Assembly: GCF_016464705.1 (NCBI RefSeq)
Contig: NZ_JAEHOB010000016.1
Span: 37,128 to 101,127, forward strand
DNA: 64,000 bases
Source: Qaidamihabitans albus
GTDB taxonomy: Bacteria; Actinomycetota; Actinomycetes; Mycobacteriales; Pseudonocardiaceae
Direction of reading: 5' to 3'
The position numbers were made by a program, and so were the translations under genes. Positions 1 through 7,899 of this stretch are shown in pieces (position 1 is the first letter of the stretch; each line of letters opens with the position of its first letter). The notes below the pieces were generated by a model that was not told the origin of the DNA, did no database searches, and was given only the letters and a program-made list of their open reading frames with translations.

Positions 1-104
1 GCGTGGTGGACCGGGTCACCGAGCCCGGCGCCCCGGTGCGCACCCGGGCGTCGTTCGAGATCGCCGACCGCAACCCGGGGCTGACCGAGGTGCGGCCGCG
101 CTGA
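1..104 (+). CDS. C-terminal end of a truncated unknown protein
   Basis: An open frame enters from the left edge and ends at TGA 102-104, giving about 33 C-terminal residues ending in TEVRPR. It is convergent with tsaD and ends five bases before a perfect inverted repeat that probably terminates both. The fragment is too short to assign to a family, and the start lies outside the window. Confidence 0.5.
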   Translation, partial: VVDRVTEPGAPVRTRASFEIADRNPGLTEVRPR

Positions 105-108
105 CCGG

Positions 109-154
109 CTCGTGAGTGTTGCCGCGAGTTCTAACTCGCGGCAACACTCACGAG
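109..154. terminator. Perfect 22-bp inverted repeat, bidirectional terminator
   Basis: Two 22-base arms (109-130 and 133-154) are perfectly complementary around a 2-base centre. The outer part reads CTCGTGAGTG and the inner part ends GCGAGTT/AACTCGC. It lies between the convergent ends of the left-edge gene and tsaD. A related palindrome occurs at 7398-7439, so this is a member of a repeat family used as a terminator. Confidence 0.75.
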
Positions 155-158
155 GGAC

Positions 159-1205
159 TCAGATCGAGATGGTGCTCACCGGCAGAGCCGGGTCGGCGGA
201 GATGTCCAGCGCCGACGGCTTCGCTCCGGCCGCGACGACGTGGGCGCCGAGCGCAGCGATCATCGCACCGTTGTCGGTGCAGAGCCGGGGCCGCGGCACC
301 CGCAGCTCGATACCGGCCGCCGCGCAGCGCTCGGCCGCCAGTGCCGACAGCCGTGAGTTCGCCGCCACCCCGCCGGAGATCACCAGCGTGTCGATGCCCA
401 GCTCGTCCGCGGCACGGACGGCCTTCGCGGTGAGCACGTCGGCCACGGCTTCCTGGAACGACGCGGCCACGTCGTCGACCGGCACGGCCTCACCGCGCGC
501 CTCGGCCGCCTCCACCCAGCGGGCGACCGCGGTCTTCAGCCCGGAGAAGGAGAAGTCGAACTTCGCGTCGCGCGGCCCGGTCATGCCACGCGGGAACGCG
601 ATCGCCTCCGGATCGCCGTTCCTCGCGGCCTTGTCGATCGGCGGACCGCCCGGGTAGGGCAGCCGCAGCACCCTCGCCACCTTGTCGTACGCCTCGCCGG
701 CCGCGTCGTCCACGGTGGACCCGATCTCGGTGATCTTGCTCGCGATGTCGTCCACCCGCAGCAGCTGGGTGTGCCCGCCGGAGACGAGCAGCGCGAGGCA
801 CGGCGCGGGCAGCGGTCCGTGCTGCAGGGTGTCCACGGCGATGTGCCCGGCGAGGTGGTTGACGCCGTAGAGAGGCACGCCCAATGCCGCGGCATAGGCC
901 TTGGCCGCGGACACCCCCACCAGCAGTGCCCCGGTGAGCCCGGGGCCCGCGGTCACCGCGATGGCGTCCACGTCCGGCAGGCCGAGACCGGACGTGACGA
1001 GAGCCCGCTCCACGGTGGGCACCATCGCTTCCAGGTGTGCCCGGCTCGCCGCCTCTGGCACCACGCCGCCGAAGCGCGCGTGCTGCTCGACGCTGGAGGC
1101 GACCTCGTCGGCGAGCAACTCGACCGTGCCGTCGTCGGCGAGGCGCACAAGCCCGACGCCGGTCTCGTCGCACGAGCTCTCGATCCCCATAATCATCCTG
1201 GGCAT
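159..1205 (-). CDS. tsaD: tRNA N6-adenosine threonylcarbamoyltransferase TsaD
   Basis: Encodes 348 residues of the Kae1/Qri7/TsaD family, which transfers the threonylcarbamoyl group to A37 of ANN-decoding tRNAs in the cytoplasm. The start [16 protein letters not shown] carries the conserved first phosphate-binding loop. The metal-binding segment NHLAGH and the glycine-rich LVSGGHTQL and ISGGVAANS motifs are all present. The frame is open much further upstream, but that extension is the shadow of rimI. The chosen ATG at 1205 shares its last-read base with the rimI stop (TGATG), so the two genes are translationally coupled. It is the last gene of tsaB-rimI-tsaD; its partner tsaE lies 6 kb away beyond the malonate cassette. 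Confidence 0.97.
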   Translation of the reverse strand: MPRMIMGIESSCDETGVGLVRLADDGTVELLADEVASSVEQHARFGGVVPEAASRAHLEAMVPTVERALVTSGLGLPDVDAIAVTAGPGLTGALLVGVSAAKAYAAALGVPLYGVNHLAGHIAVDTLQHGPLPAPCLALLVSGGHTQLLRVDDIASKITEIGSTVDDAAGEAYDKVARVLRLPYPGGPPIDKAARNGDPEAIAFPRGMTGPRDAKFDFSFSGLKTAVARWVEAAEARGEAVPVDDVAASFQEAVADVLTAKAVRAADELGIDTLVISGGVAANSRLSALAAERCAAAGIELRVPRPRLCTDNGAMIAALGAHVVAAGAKPSALDISADPALPVSTISI

Positions 1206-1678
1206 CAGCCGGCCACCTCCTGCGCCTCGCGCGCCTGCCGCATCATCGTGTACGCATCCGCTCCGGAGGGCTGGTAATAGCGCTTGCGCACGCCGATCCG
1301 GCTGAAGCCGTGCCTCTCGTACAGCCGGATGGCGGCGTCGTTGTCGGTGCGTACCTCGAGGAACACCGGTGCGCGCAGCTCGTCGGCCCGTTCGAGCAGC
1401 GCGCGCAGCAGTGCGGTGCCGATCCCCCTGCCCTGGTAGGCCGGGTCGACTCCGATCGTGTGCACGCTGGTCTCCCGGTCGCCGCGGGGACCGGCCACCG
1501 CGAGCCCGGCGTAACCGGCGAGCTCGCCTTCCTCGGTGACCGCCGCGAGGTAGTAGCCGCCCGCGTCGAGCTCGGCGTGGAACGCGCGGGCATTCCACGG
1601 GCTGTCGCCGGGGAACAGGATGTGCTCGATCTCGACGCAACGGCGGAGGTGCCCACGGCGGAGCGGCTCCAGTCTCAT
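1205..1678 (-). CDS. rimI: Ribosomal-protein-alanine N-acetyltransferase RimI (GNAT)
   Basis: A 157-residue GNAT acetyltransferase. Family members acetylate the N-terminal alanine of ribosomal protein S18, or act more broadly in actinobacteria. The acetyl-CoA loop is visible as [11 protein letters not shown] near residue 80, followed by the C-terminal [13 protein letters not shown] segment and the RKRYYQP strand usual for RimI. The ATG overlaps the tsaB stop by four bases (ATGA) and the stop overlaps tsaD by one, so the trio is one tightly coupled operon, the same order as Rv3421c-Rv3419c. Confidence 0.95.
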   Translation of the reverse strand: MRLEPLRRGHLRRCVEIEHILFPGDSPWNARAFHAELDAGGYYLAAVTEEGELAGYAGLAVAGPRGDRETSVHTIGVDPAYQGRGIGTALLRALLERADELRAPVFLEVRTDNDAAIRLYERHGFSRIGVRKRYYQPSGADAYTMMRQAREAQEVAG

Positions 1679-2289
1679 GGTGTGGTCACCCGCTTCCGCG
1701 CACCCGGTTCGGCGGCATCGGGCCTGCGCAGGTAGAGGGGGGTCAGCGGCGCGGGCCGCTCGCCCGCGAGCACGGCCTCGCGCGCGACGGCGGCGATCCC
1801 GTACGGGGCGGGCCGTTCGTGCTCGACGACCCGCTGGACCGGCGAGTCGAGTTCGGCGGGACGGGCCACGTGCGGGCCGTCCGTCCGGACGCCGCGCGCG
1901 TCGTAGGCGGCCCAGTACACCTCCCGGCGCCGCGCATCGGTGAGGACGAGGAACGGCTCGTCCGCGGTGACGCCTGCGGCGATCGCGTCCAGGCTGCAGA
2001 CCGGATAGGCGGCGATGTCGAGGCCGTGCGCGAGGGCCGCGGCGGTGACCATGCCCGCGCGCAGGCCGGTGTAGGGGCCGGGGCCGACACCGCAGGCGAT
2101 GGCGTCGAGGTCGCGCAGGGTCAGTCCGGCTTCGCGGACCGCGTCGAGCACGTGCGGGGTGAGCAGTTCGCCGTGCGCGCGGGCGTCGAGGGTGACGCGT
2201 TCGGCGAGCACGGTGCTCCCCTCCGGCCGCACGGCGACCACCCCGGCCGTGACCGCCGGGGTCGCGGTGTCGATGGCGAGAACTAGCAC
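1675..2289 (-). CDS. tsaB: tRNA t6A biosynthesis partner protein TsaB
   Basis: A 204-residue ASKHA-fold paralogue of TsaD that forms the TsaB-TsaD heterodimer needed for t6A synthesis. The GTG start gives [17 protein letters not shown], the usual TsaB opening, and residues around 60-80 hold [14 protein letters not shown], the TsaB signature. TsaB lacks the metal-binding histidines of TsaD, as expected. The gene opens the tsaB-rimI-tsaD operon, and its upstream region carries the 2323-2364 palindrome that separates it from the GntR gene. Confidence 0.95.
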   Translation of the reverse strand: MLVLAIDTATPAVTAGVVAVRPEGSTVLAERVTLDARAHGELLTPHVLDAVREAGLTLRDLDAIACGVGPGPYTGLRAGMVTAAALAHGLDIAAYPVCSLDAIAAGVTADEPFLVLTDARRREVYWAAYDARGVRTDGPHVARPAELDSPVQRVVEHERPAPYGIAAVAREAVLAGERPAPLTPLYLRRPDAAEPGARKRVTTP

Positions 2290-2322
2290 CCTTCGAGCCT
2301 ACGACCGCCCCCGCACCGCGCA

Positions 2323-2364
2323 CGCCCCACGCTGCCTTTAGCGGGCTAAAGGCAGCGTGGGGCG
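2323..2364. repeat. Dispersed palindrome copy 1, gntR terminator
   Basis: A perfect 18-bp stem (2323-2340 with 2347-2364) encloses the hexamer GCGGGC. It starts two bases after the end of the minus-strand GntR gene and is upstream of tsaB, so it is placed to terminate matR transcription. It is the longest perfect single copy of the TTTAGCGGGCTAAA element. Confidence 0.8.
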
Positions 2365-2365
2365 G

Positions 2366-3085
2366 TCAGCCGGGTGGGTCCTCGGGGGCCTCCGGGTTCC
2401 ACGCCAGCAGCCGGACCTTGGCGACGGTCCGCAGGTGGCGGCGCATGGCGGCGGCGGCCTTCCTCGGATCGCCGAGGTCGATCGCGTCGAAGATGCTCTG
2501 GTGCTGGCCGAGCGAGCGGCCCGGCCGTCCCGGCTGGCGCAGCGACTCGGTGCGGCTCTCGGTGATCTGGTCGGCGATGGAGCGCATGAACTCGGCGAGC
2601 AGTGAGCTGTGCGCGGCGGCCGTCACCGCCGCGTGGAACCGGCGGTCACCCTCGACGCCGCGCTCACCCGCGTCGATCTCCTCGCGCATGTACGCCAGCG
2701 CGGCCTCGAGCGCGTCCAGGTCCTGCCGGGTGCGGCGCTCCGCAGCGAGTTCCGCGAGTTTGGTCTCCAGCGCCTCGCGGGCCTCGAGCACGTCCGGCAG
2801 GCGGCGCCGCCGTTCGACGAGCTTGTCCACCGGTTCCACGTCGAGGGTGTCCCGGACCAGGTAGGTGCCGCCGCCGTGGCGCACCTCGACCGCACCTTGC
2901 ACCTCGAGCACGACGATCGCCTGCTTGATCGACGCCCTGCTCACCCCGAGCCGCTGGGCCAGTTCCCGCTCGGCGGGCAGCTTGTCGCCCGCCCGCAGGC
3001 CGGCGTCGGCCACGTACTCGCGCAGCCGCTCCAGCACCTGCTCGTACAGCCGGGGCCGGGCCATCGGGCGCAAGGCATCGGACAC
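2366..3085 (-). CDS. matR: GntR/FadR-family regulator, probable MatR
   Basis: A 239-residue FadR-type regulator. An N-terminal winged helix-turn-helix (residues about 10-80: KLPAERELAQRLGVSRASIKQAIVVLE) is followed by an FCD ligand-binding domain with the metal-site pattern around DRRFHAAV and AAMRRHL. The GTG at 3085 is preceded by AGGGGG; an in-frame ATG seven codons in is an alternative. It is divergent from matC-matB, and two matching operator-like sequences lie between them. By position it should control the malonate genes, as MatR does in rhizobia; the ligand is inferred, not shown. Confidence 0.85.
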   Translation of the reverse strand: MSDALRPMARPRLYEQVLERLREYVADAGLRAGDKLPAERELAQRLGVSRASIKQAIVVLEVQGAVEVRHGGGTYLVRDTLDVEPVDKLVERRRRLPDVLEAREALETKLAELAAERRTRQDLDALEAALAYMREEIDAGERGVEGDRRFHAAVTAAAHSSLLAEFMRSIADQITESRTESLRQPGRPGRSLGQHQSIFDAIDLGDPRKAAAAMRRHLRTVAKVRLLAWNPEAPEDPPG

Positions 3086-3145
3086 TCGGTCCCCCTCGCT
3101 CGTTGCTGACCTGCTGCCGCGAGCCTAACAGCCGGAACAGTGGCC

Positions 3146-3233
3146 GAGTGGCCAATTGGACGAGCCACTTTGCCACTCAACCTTGACACCACGGACGACC
3201 GGACCGCAAAGTGGTTCAGCCACTTGGCCAGTC
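3146..3233. promoter_or_regulatory. Paired operators in the matR-matC divergent promoter
   Basis: A 28-base sequence at 3206-3233 on the plus strand recurs at 3146-3173 on the minus strand with 23 of 28 bases identical, both beginning GCAAAGTGG. The plus copy holds the inverted repeat AAGTGG-N5-CCACTT. A TTGACA hexamer at 3183-3188 faces matC. Each divergent gene thus has its own head-on copy, the arrangement expected for a regulator that represses both itself and the transporter operon. Confidence 0.65.
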
Positions 3234-3267
3234 AGCCCGGCAGCGACCCCAACGACGGGAGCCCCGC

Positions 3268-4614
3268 ATGTCCGCCGAACTCGTCTCCATCCTCGTCCTC
3301 GTCGTGATCTTCGTGATCGCCACGACCAGATCCATCAACATGGGGGCCCTCGCGTTCGCGGCGGCGTTCGGCGTCGGCACGCTGGCCGGCGGCATGGACG
3401 CCGACGGCATCTTCGCGGGCTTTCCCGGTGACCTCTTCGTGGTGCTGGTGGGCGTGACGTACCTGTTCGCCATCGCCAGGGCGAACGGCACGACGGACTG
3501 GCTGGTACACGCGGCGATCCGAGCCGTCGGCGGCAGGCTGGCGCTGATCCCGTGGGTGATGTTCGTGATCAGCGGCGCGCTCACCGCGATCGGCGCGGTG
3601 AGCCCGGCGGCGGTGGCCATCGTGGCCCCTATCGCGCTGGGCTTCGCCTCGCGCTACCGGATCAGCCCGCTGCTCATGGGCGCCATGGTGGTGCACGGGG
3701 CGCAGGCGGGCGGGTTCTCCCCGATCAGCATCTACGGCACGATCGTCAACGGCATCGTCGCCCGTGAGGGACTGCCCGGCAACGAGATCGTGCTCTTCCT
3801 GGCGAGTCTCGTCGCCAACCTGGTGATCGCCGCGATCGTGTTCGTGGTCTGCGGCGGACTCAAACTGTCCACCTCGGCCACCCCGGCCACCCCGGCCCAC
3901 CAGCTCGCCGCCGTCGGCGGAGACGGTCCCCCGGCCACGGGCGGCACGGCGGGCACCGGCTCCGGCACCGGCGGCGAGTCCGGCGAGTCCCGGCCGGAGG
4001 CCGGCGATGCCACCCGGCTGACGCCCGCGCGCATCGCGACGCTGTGCGGCCTCGCCGTGCTCGTGGTGTCCACACTGGTCTTCGACCTCGACGTCGGCCT
4101 CACCGCGATCACGCTCGCGGTGCTGCTCAGCATCGTCTGGCCCGCCACCAGCAGGCAGGCGGTAGGCCATGTCACCTGGCCGACGGTGCTGCTCATCTGC
4201 GGCATGCTCACCTACGTCGGTGTGCTCCAGGAGCTGGGCACGATCGACTACGCGGGCAACGCCGTCTCCGATGTCGGCGTCCCGTTGATCGCCGCGCTGC
4301 TGATCTGCTACATCGGCGCGATCGTCTCCGCGTTCGCCTCGTCCGTGGGCATCATGGGCGCGCTCATCCCGCTGGCCGTGCCGTTCCTGCTGGAGGGCAC
4401 CATCGGCCCCGTCACCATGATCGCCGCTCTCGCGGTGTCGTCCACCGTGGTCGACGTGAGCCCGTTCTCCACCAACGGCGCACTCGTCCTGGCCAACGCG
4501 CAGGACGTCGACCGCGACCGCTTCTTCAAGCAGCTCATGGTCTACGGGGGCATCATTGTCGCGGCGGCCCCGGCCGCCGTATGGCTGGTACTGCTCGTGC
4601 CCGGCTTCGGCTGA
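3268..4614 (+). CDS. matC: Malonate/dicarboxylate transporter, MatC family
   Basis: A 448-residue integral membrane carrier with about eleven hydrophobic segments. It has the MatC N-terminal region (MSAELVSILVLVVIFVIA) and a central hydrophilic Gly/Thr/Pro-rich linker near residues 215-250 separating the two halves. The ATG at 3268 follows GGGAG; the frame is open further upstream, but that part covers the operator region. Located before matB and after a divergent GntR gene, it most likely imports malonate. The family also moves other C4 acids, so the substrate rests on context. Confidence 0.85.
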   Translation: MSAELVSILVLVVIFVIATTRSINMGALAFAAAFGVGTLAGGMDADGIFAGFPGDLFVVLVGVTYLFAIARANGTTDWLVHAAIRAVGGRLALIPWVMFVISGALTAIGAVSPAAVAIVAPIALGFASRYRISPLLMGAMVVHGAQAGGFSPISIYGTIVNGIVAREGLPGNEIVLFLASLVANLVIAAIVFVVCGGLKLSTSATPATPAHQLAAVGGDGPPATGGTAGTGSGTGGESGESRPEAGDATRLTPARIATLCGLAVLVVSTLVFDLDVGLTAITLAVLLSIVWPATSRQAVGHVTWPTVLLICGMLTYVGVLQELGTIDYAGNAVSDVGVPLIAALLICYIGAIVSAFASSVGIMGALIPLAVPFLLEGTIGPVTMIAALAVSSTVVDVSPFSTNGALVLANAQDVDRDRFFKQLMVYGGIIVAAAPAAVWLVLLVPGFG

Positions 4615-4655
4615 GACCCGCAGGCGGTGACGAACCACGACGACAAGGAGACCGT

Positions 4656-6092
4656 GTGACCGTCCTCTTCCCGGCCCTGCACACCGCGCCGGCCAAGCCC
4701 GCGCTGCGCTTCGGCGACCGCACGCTCGGCTACGCCGAACTGGCTGGCGTGGCGGGGGCGCTGGCGCACGACCTGCGTTCCCGCGCGCCGGGACGGGTCG
4801 CGGTCTGGGCGACGGCCGGCATGGAGACAAGCGTCGCCGTGGTCGCCGCGTTGCTGGCCGGGGTCCCCGCGATCCCGGTCAATCCCAAGATCGGTGAGCG
4901 CGAGCTCGCCCACATCGTCGCCGACAGCGAACCCGCGCTCGTACTCACCGAGCCGGGAGCGAACCTGCCCGCCGCGCTCGACGCCTTACCCCGCAAGGAC
5001 GTCACCCTCACCGGCACGGCAGGCGAGTTGCCCGAGGAACCCGGCGACGAGGCGCCGGCGCTGATCGTCTACACCTCCGGCACCACCGGCCCGCCCAAGG
5101 GAGCGGTGCTGCCCCGGCGCGCGATCGCCTCGACCCTCGACGCCCTCGAGGACGCCTGGCAGTGGACCGCCGACGACGTGCTGGTGCACGCGCTGCCGCT
5201 GTTCCACGTCCACGGCCTGATCCTCGGCATCCTGGGGCCGCTGCGGCGCGGCGGCACCGTGCACCACATCGGCCGGTTCTCCACCGAGGCGATCGCCAGG
5301 GAGCTCGGCGGCGAGGCCACGATGATGTTCGGCGTGCCCACGATGTATCACCGGATCGCCGGTGAGGTGAACGCCAGCGGCGAGCTGGCGAGAGCGTTGC
5401 GTGGCGCGCGGCTGCTGGTGTCCGGCTCGGCTGCACTGCCGGTGCGCGACCACCGGCTGATCACCGCCGCGACCGGCCAGCAGGTCATCGAGCGGTACGG
5501 GATGACGGAGACGCTGATGAACACCAGCGTCCGTGCGGACGGCGAGCGCAGGCCGGGCACGGTCGGCGTCCCGCTGCCGGGCGTGCGGCTGCGGCTGGTC
5601 GACGACGACGGCCGCACGATCGAGACCAGCGACGGCGAGACCGTCGGTGAGATCCAGGTTCGCGGTCCCAACCTGTTCAGCGGCTACCTCAACCGGCCGG
5701 ACGCCACCGCCGAGGCGTTCGACGACGGCTGGTTCCGCACCGGCGACATGGCCACCCGCGACGCGGACGGTTACGTCCGCATCGTCGGCCGCAAGGCCAC
5801 CGATCTGATCAAGAGCGGCGGGTACAAGATCGGCGCAGGGGAGATCGAGAACGCGCTGCTCGAACATCCCGGTGTCGCGGAGGTGGCGGTCACCGGCGAG
5901 CCGGACGAGGATCTCGGCGAGCGCATCGTCGCGTGGATCGTGGCCGACGGCGAGCCGCCCGCGGAACGTGAGCTCACCGACCACGTCGCGAAGCTGCTCT
6001 CCCCGCACAAGCGCCCCAGGATAGTTCGCTACCTGGACTCGCTGCCGCGCAACGACATGGGCAAAGTGCTGAAACGGTCGCTCGATGCCTGA
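4656..6092 (+). CDS. matB: Malonyl-CoA synthetase (malonate-CoA ligase)
   Basis: A 478-residue ANL-superfamily adenylating enzyme converting malonate, ATP and CoA to malonyl-CoA. The P-loop YTSGTTGPPKG begins at residue 139, RYGMTET is the A5 motif, WFRTGDMA is the A7 region, and the C-terminal NDMGK places the catalytic lysine at 470. The sequence closely resembles what I recall of Streptomyces coelicolor MatB. The GTG at 4656 has an AAGGAG site six bases upstream. Its end overlaps the next gene by eight bases. It supplies malonyl-CoA for fatty acid or polyketide extension, possibly including the ketosynthase operon at 21-24 kb, although no direct link is visible. Confidence 0.94.
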   Translation: MTVLFPALHTAPAKPALRFGDRTLGYAELAGVAGALAHDLRSRAPGRVAVWATAGMETSVAVVAALLAGVPAIPVNPKIGERELAHIVADSEPALVLTEPGANLPAALDALPRKDVTLTGTAGELPEEPGDEAPALIVYTSGTTGPPKGAVLPRRAIASTLDALEDAWQWTADDVLVHALPLFHVHGLILGILGPLRRGGTVHHIGRFSTEAIARELGGEATMMFGVPTMYHRIAGEVNASGELARALRGARLLVSGSAALPVRDHRLITAATGQQVIERYGMTETLMNTSVRADGERRPGTVGVPLPGVRLRLVDDDGRTIETSDGETVGEIQVRGPNLFSGYLNRPDATAEAFDDGWFRTGDMATRDADGYVRIVGRKATDLIKSGGYKIGAGEIENALLEHPGVAEVAVTGEPDEDLGERIVAWIVADGEPPAERELTDHVAKLLSPHKRPRIVRYLDSLPRNDMGKVLKRSLDA

Positions 6093-7419
6093 ACCGGTGC
6101 GCAGGTTGCTCGACGCGGTGGCGGCCGCGTTCGCCGAGTTCCCGTCCGAGGACGTCCCCGAGTCCGGTGTGGACGGACCGATCGGCTGGCGTGGCTACGA
6201 CGAAGCACGCGCACGCGCCGGTCAGCGCACCGGCGAGCGGGAGTCGGTGGTGTGTGGCATCGGCAAGGTCGGTGACATCGAGGCCGTGCTCATCGCCTTC
6301 GAATTCGGTTTCCTCGGCGGCTCGATCGGCGAGCGGACCGGACTGCGGCTCGAAAAGGCGTTCACCCGCGCCCGCGAGCTGGGGCTCCCGGTCGTGTCGC
6401 TCATCGCCACCGGCGGAAGCCGCATGCAGGAGGGGATGCGGGCGCTGGCGCAGCTGCAGCGGGTCGCGCGCCAGTCGGCGCTCACCCGCCAGGCCGGGTT
6501 GCCGCAGCTCGCGCTGCTGCGGGACCCGGCGACCGGCGGCGGCTGGGCGACGCTGGGGGCGGGCGCCGACGTCACCCTTGCGTCGCCGGGTGCACAGGTG
6601 GGTTTCGCCGGATCGCGGGTCCGCCCGCCGGGCGACCCCCGTCCCTACACCGCTGAGGGGCAGTTCGAGTCCGGGCACGTCGACCAGATCGTCGAGCCGG
6701 GCGCGCTACCGGAGCGCCTCGAACGCTGGCTGCGGCTCCTCACCAGCCCGGCCGGGCAGGCCGCTCCCCCGCCGGACGCGCTTGGTGCGGCGACCGCGCC
6801 GTCCGCCACGGGGTGGGACGCGGTGCGCCGGGCCCGGGCGGCGGGCCGGCCGCGCGCCGAGTCCTATCTGGACAGCTACTTCGAGTGGCGGGAGGAGCTC
6901 AGCGGCGACCGGTGTGGCGGCGTGGACCCGGGAGTGCGGTGCGGGTTCGGCCGGCGCGCGGGTGCGACGATCGCCTACGCGGCGCAGTGCGGCACGGCGA
7001 CCCTGCCTGCGGGGTTCCGCACGGCGGCGCGGCTGGTGCGTCTCGCCGACCGGCTCGGCATTCCCGTGCTGACGCTGGTGGACACGCCGGGCGCGGCCAA
7101 CGACGCGGCCGCCGAACGGGCCGGGGCCGGGCCCGCCATCGCCGAGATGTTCGCCGCCGTCGCCTCGGCCAGGGTGCCGGTGACCACGCTGGTGATCGGT
7201 GAGGGCGGGTCGGGCGGCGCGCTCGCGTTCGCCGCACCGGATCGAACCTGGGTCACGCCGGACAGCTACTTCTCGGTGACCTCGCCGGAGGCCGCGGCGG
7301 CCATCCTCAAGCGTGCCGCGTCCGAGGTGCCGGCCACCGCGAACGAGCTGCGACTGCGCCCCGGCGACCTGGTGGCGCTCGGCGTGGCCCGCGGCGTCGT
7401 GAGTGGCCACGCGAGTTAG
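6085..7419 (+). CDS. Fused AccD/AccA-like carboxyltransferase, function unknown
   Basis: A 444-residue protein with two crotonase-fold halves. Residues about 60-200 resemble AccD (GGSRMQEGMRALAQL, then GFAGSRV). Residues about 250-440 resemble AccA (PVLTLVDTPGA and the oxyanion motif GEGGSGGALA). The AccD zinc finger is missing, and no biotin carboxylase or carrier gene is nearby. It overlaps matB, so it should act on malonyl-CoA. It may decarboxylate it, taking the place of MatA, or move its carboxyl group; this is inference. The TAG stop lies inside the terminator palindrome shared with tsaE. Confidence 0.8.
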   Translation: MPEPVRRLLDAVAAAFAEFPSEDVPESGVDGPIGWRGYDEARARAGQRTGERESVVCGIGKVGDIEAVLIAFEFGFLGGSIGERTGLRLEKAFTRARELGLPVVSLIATGGSRMQEGMRALAQLQRVARQSALTRQAGLPQLALLRDPATGGGWATLGAGADVTLASPGAQVGFAGSRVRPPGDPRPYTAEGQFESGHVDQIVEPGALPERLERWLRLLTSPAGQAAPPPDALGAATAPSATGWDAVRRARAAGRPRAESYLDSYFEWREELSGDRCGGVDPGVRCGFGRRAGATIAYAAQCGTATLPAGFRTAARLVRLADRLGIPVLTLVDTPGAANDAAAERAGAGPAIAEMFAAVASARVPVTTLVIGEGGSGGALAFAAPDRTWVTPDSYFSVTSPEAAAAILKRAASEVPATANELRLRPGDLVALGVARGVVSGHAS

Positions 7420-7439
7420 AACTCGTGTGCGCACTCACG
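7398..7439. terminator. CGTGAGTG-family palindrome holding both stop codons
   Basis: Arms 7398-7417 and 7420-7439 pair with 17 of 20 matches. The outer eight bases (CGTGAGTG/CACTCACG) and inner CGAGTT/AACTCG are the same as in the palindrome at 109-154. It covers the TAG of the carboxyltransferase gene (7417-7419) and the TGA of tsaE (7435-7437), so it serves as a shared terminator for two convergent genes. Confidence 0.75.
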
Positions 7440-7899
7440 AGGGGTGGACCACGTGCACGGCCCGGTCGGTCCAGGTTCCGTGCGGTTCCAGGTCAAGGAC
7501 CCGGACGTCGTCCGGCCGGCGATCGAGCCGCACCACGAGGTAGTCGTCGGAGAGGCGCTCCGCCATGCCCTCGCCCCACTCGACCACCACGGCAGCCGCT
7601 TCCAGCTCCGTGTCCAGGTCGAGGTCGTCCAGCTCGGACAGGTCGCCGCCGAGCCGGTAGGCGTCCACGTGCACCAGCGGCACCCCCGCCGGTCCGGCCG
7701 GGTGCACGCGCGCGAGCACGAACGTCGGCGAGCTGACCCGCCCGGACACGCCGAGCCCTTCCGCGATCCCGCGCGTCAGCGTGGTCTTGCCCGCACCGAG
7801 CGGACCGGCCAGCAGCACCAGGTCCCCCGCTCGCAGCACACGGCCGAGCGCGCGGCCGAACCGGATGGTGTCCTCGGGTTCCGATAGTTCCGTTCTCAT
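7435..7899 (-). CDS. tsaE: tRNA t6A biosynthesis ATPase TsaE
   Basis: A 154-residue small P-loop ATPase that stimulates the TsaB-TsaD complex. Walker A GPLGAGKTTL is near residue 36, the switch-like SSPTFVLARVH follows, and the family signature HVDAYRLG plus VVEWGEG are present. The ATG at 7899 overlaps the upstream hydrolase stop (ATGA). An open extension upstream belongs to the hydrolase and is rejected. In relatives tsaE is directly followed by tsaB; here the malonate cassette separates them. Confidence 0.94.
   Translation of the reverse strand: MRTELSEPEDTIRFGRALGRVLRAGDLVLLAGPLGAGKTTLTRGIAEGLGVSGRVSSPTFVLARVHPAGPAGVPLVHVDAYRLGGDLSELDDLDLDTELEAAAVVVEWGEGMAERLSDDYLVVRLDRRPDDVRVLDLEPHGTWTDRAVHVVHPS

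Noticed and set aside
3268-7419. Integrated mobile island around the malonate genes
   Set aside because: No integrase, transposase, tRNA target or flanking direct repeats; base composition matches the surroundings. The palindromes at the edges belong to different families.
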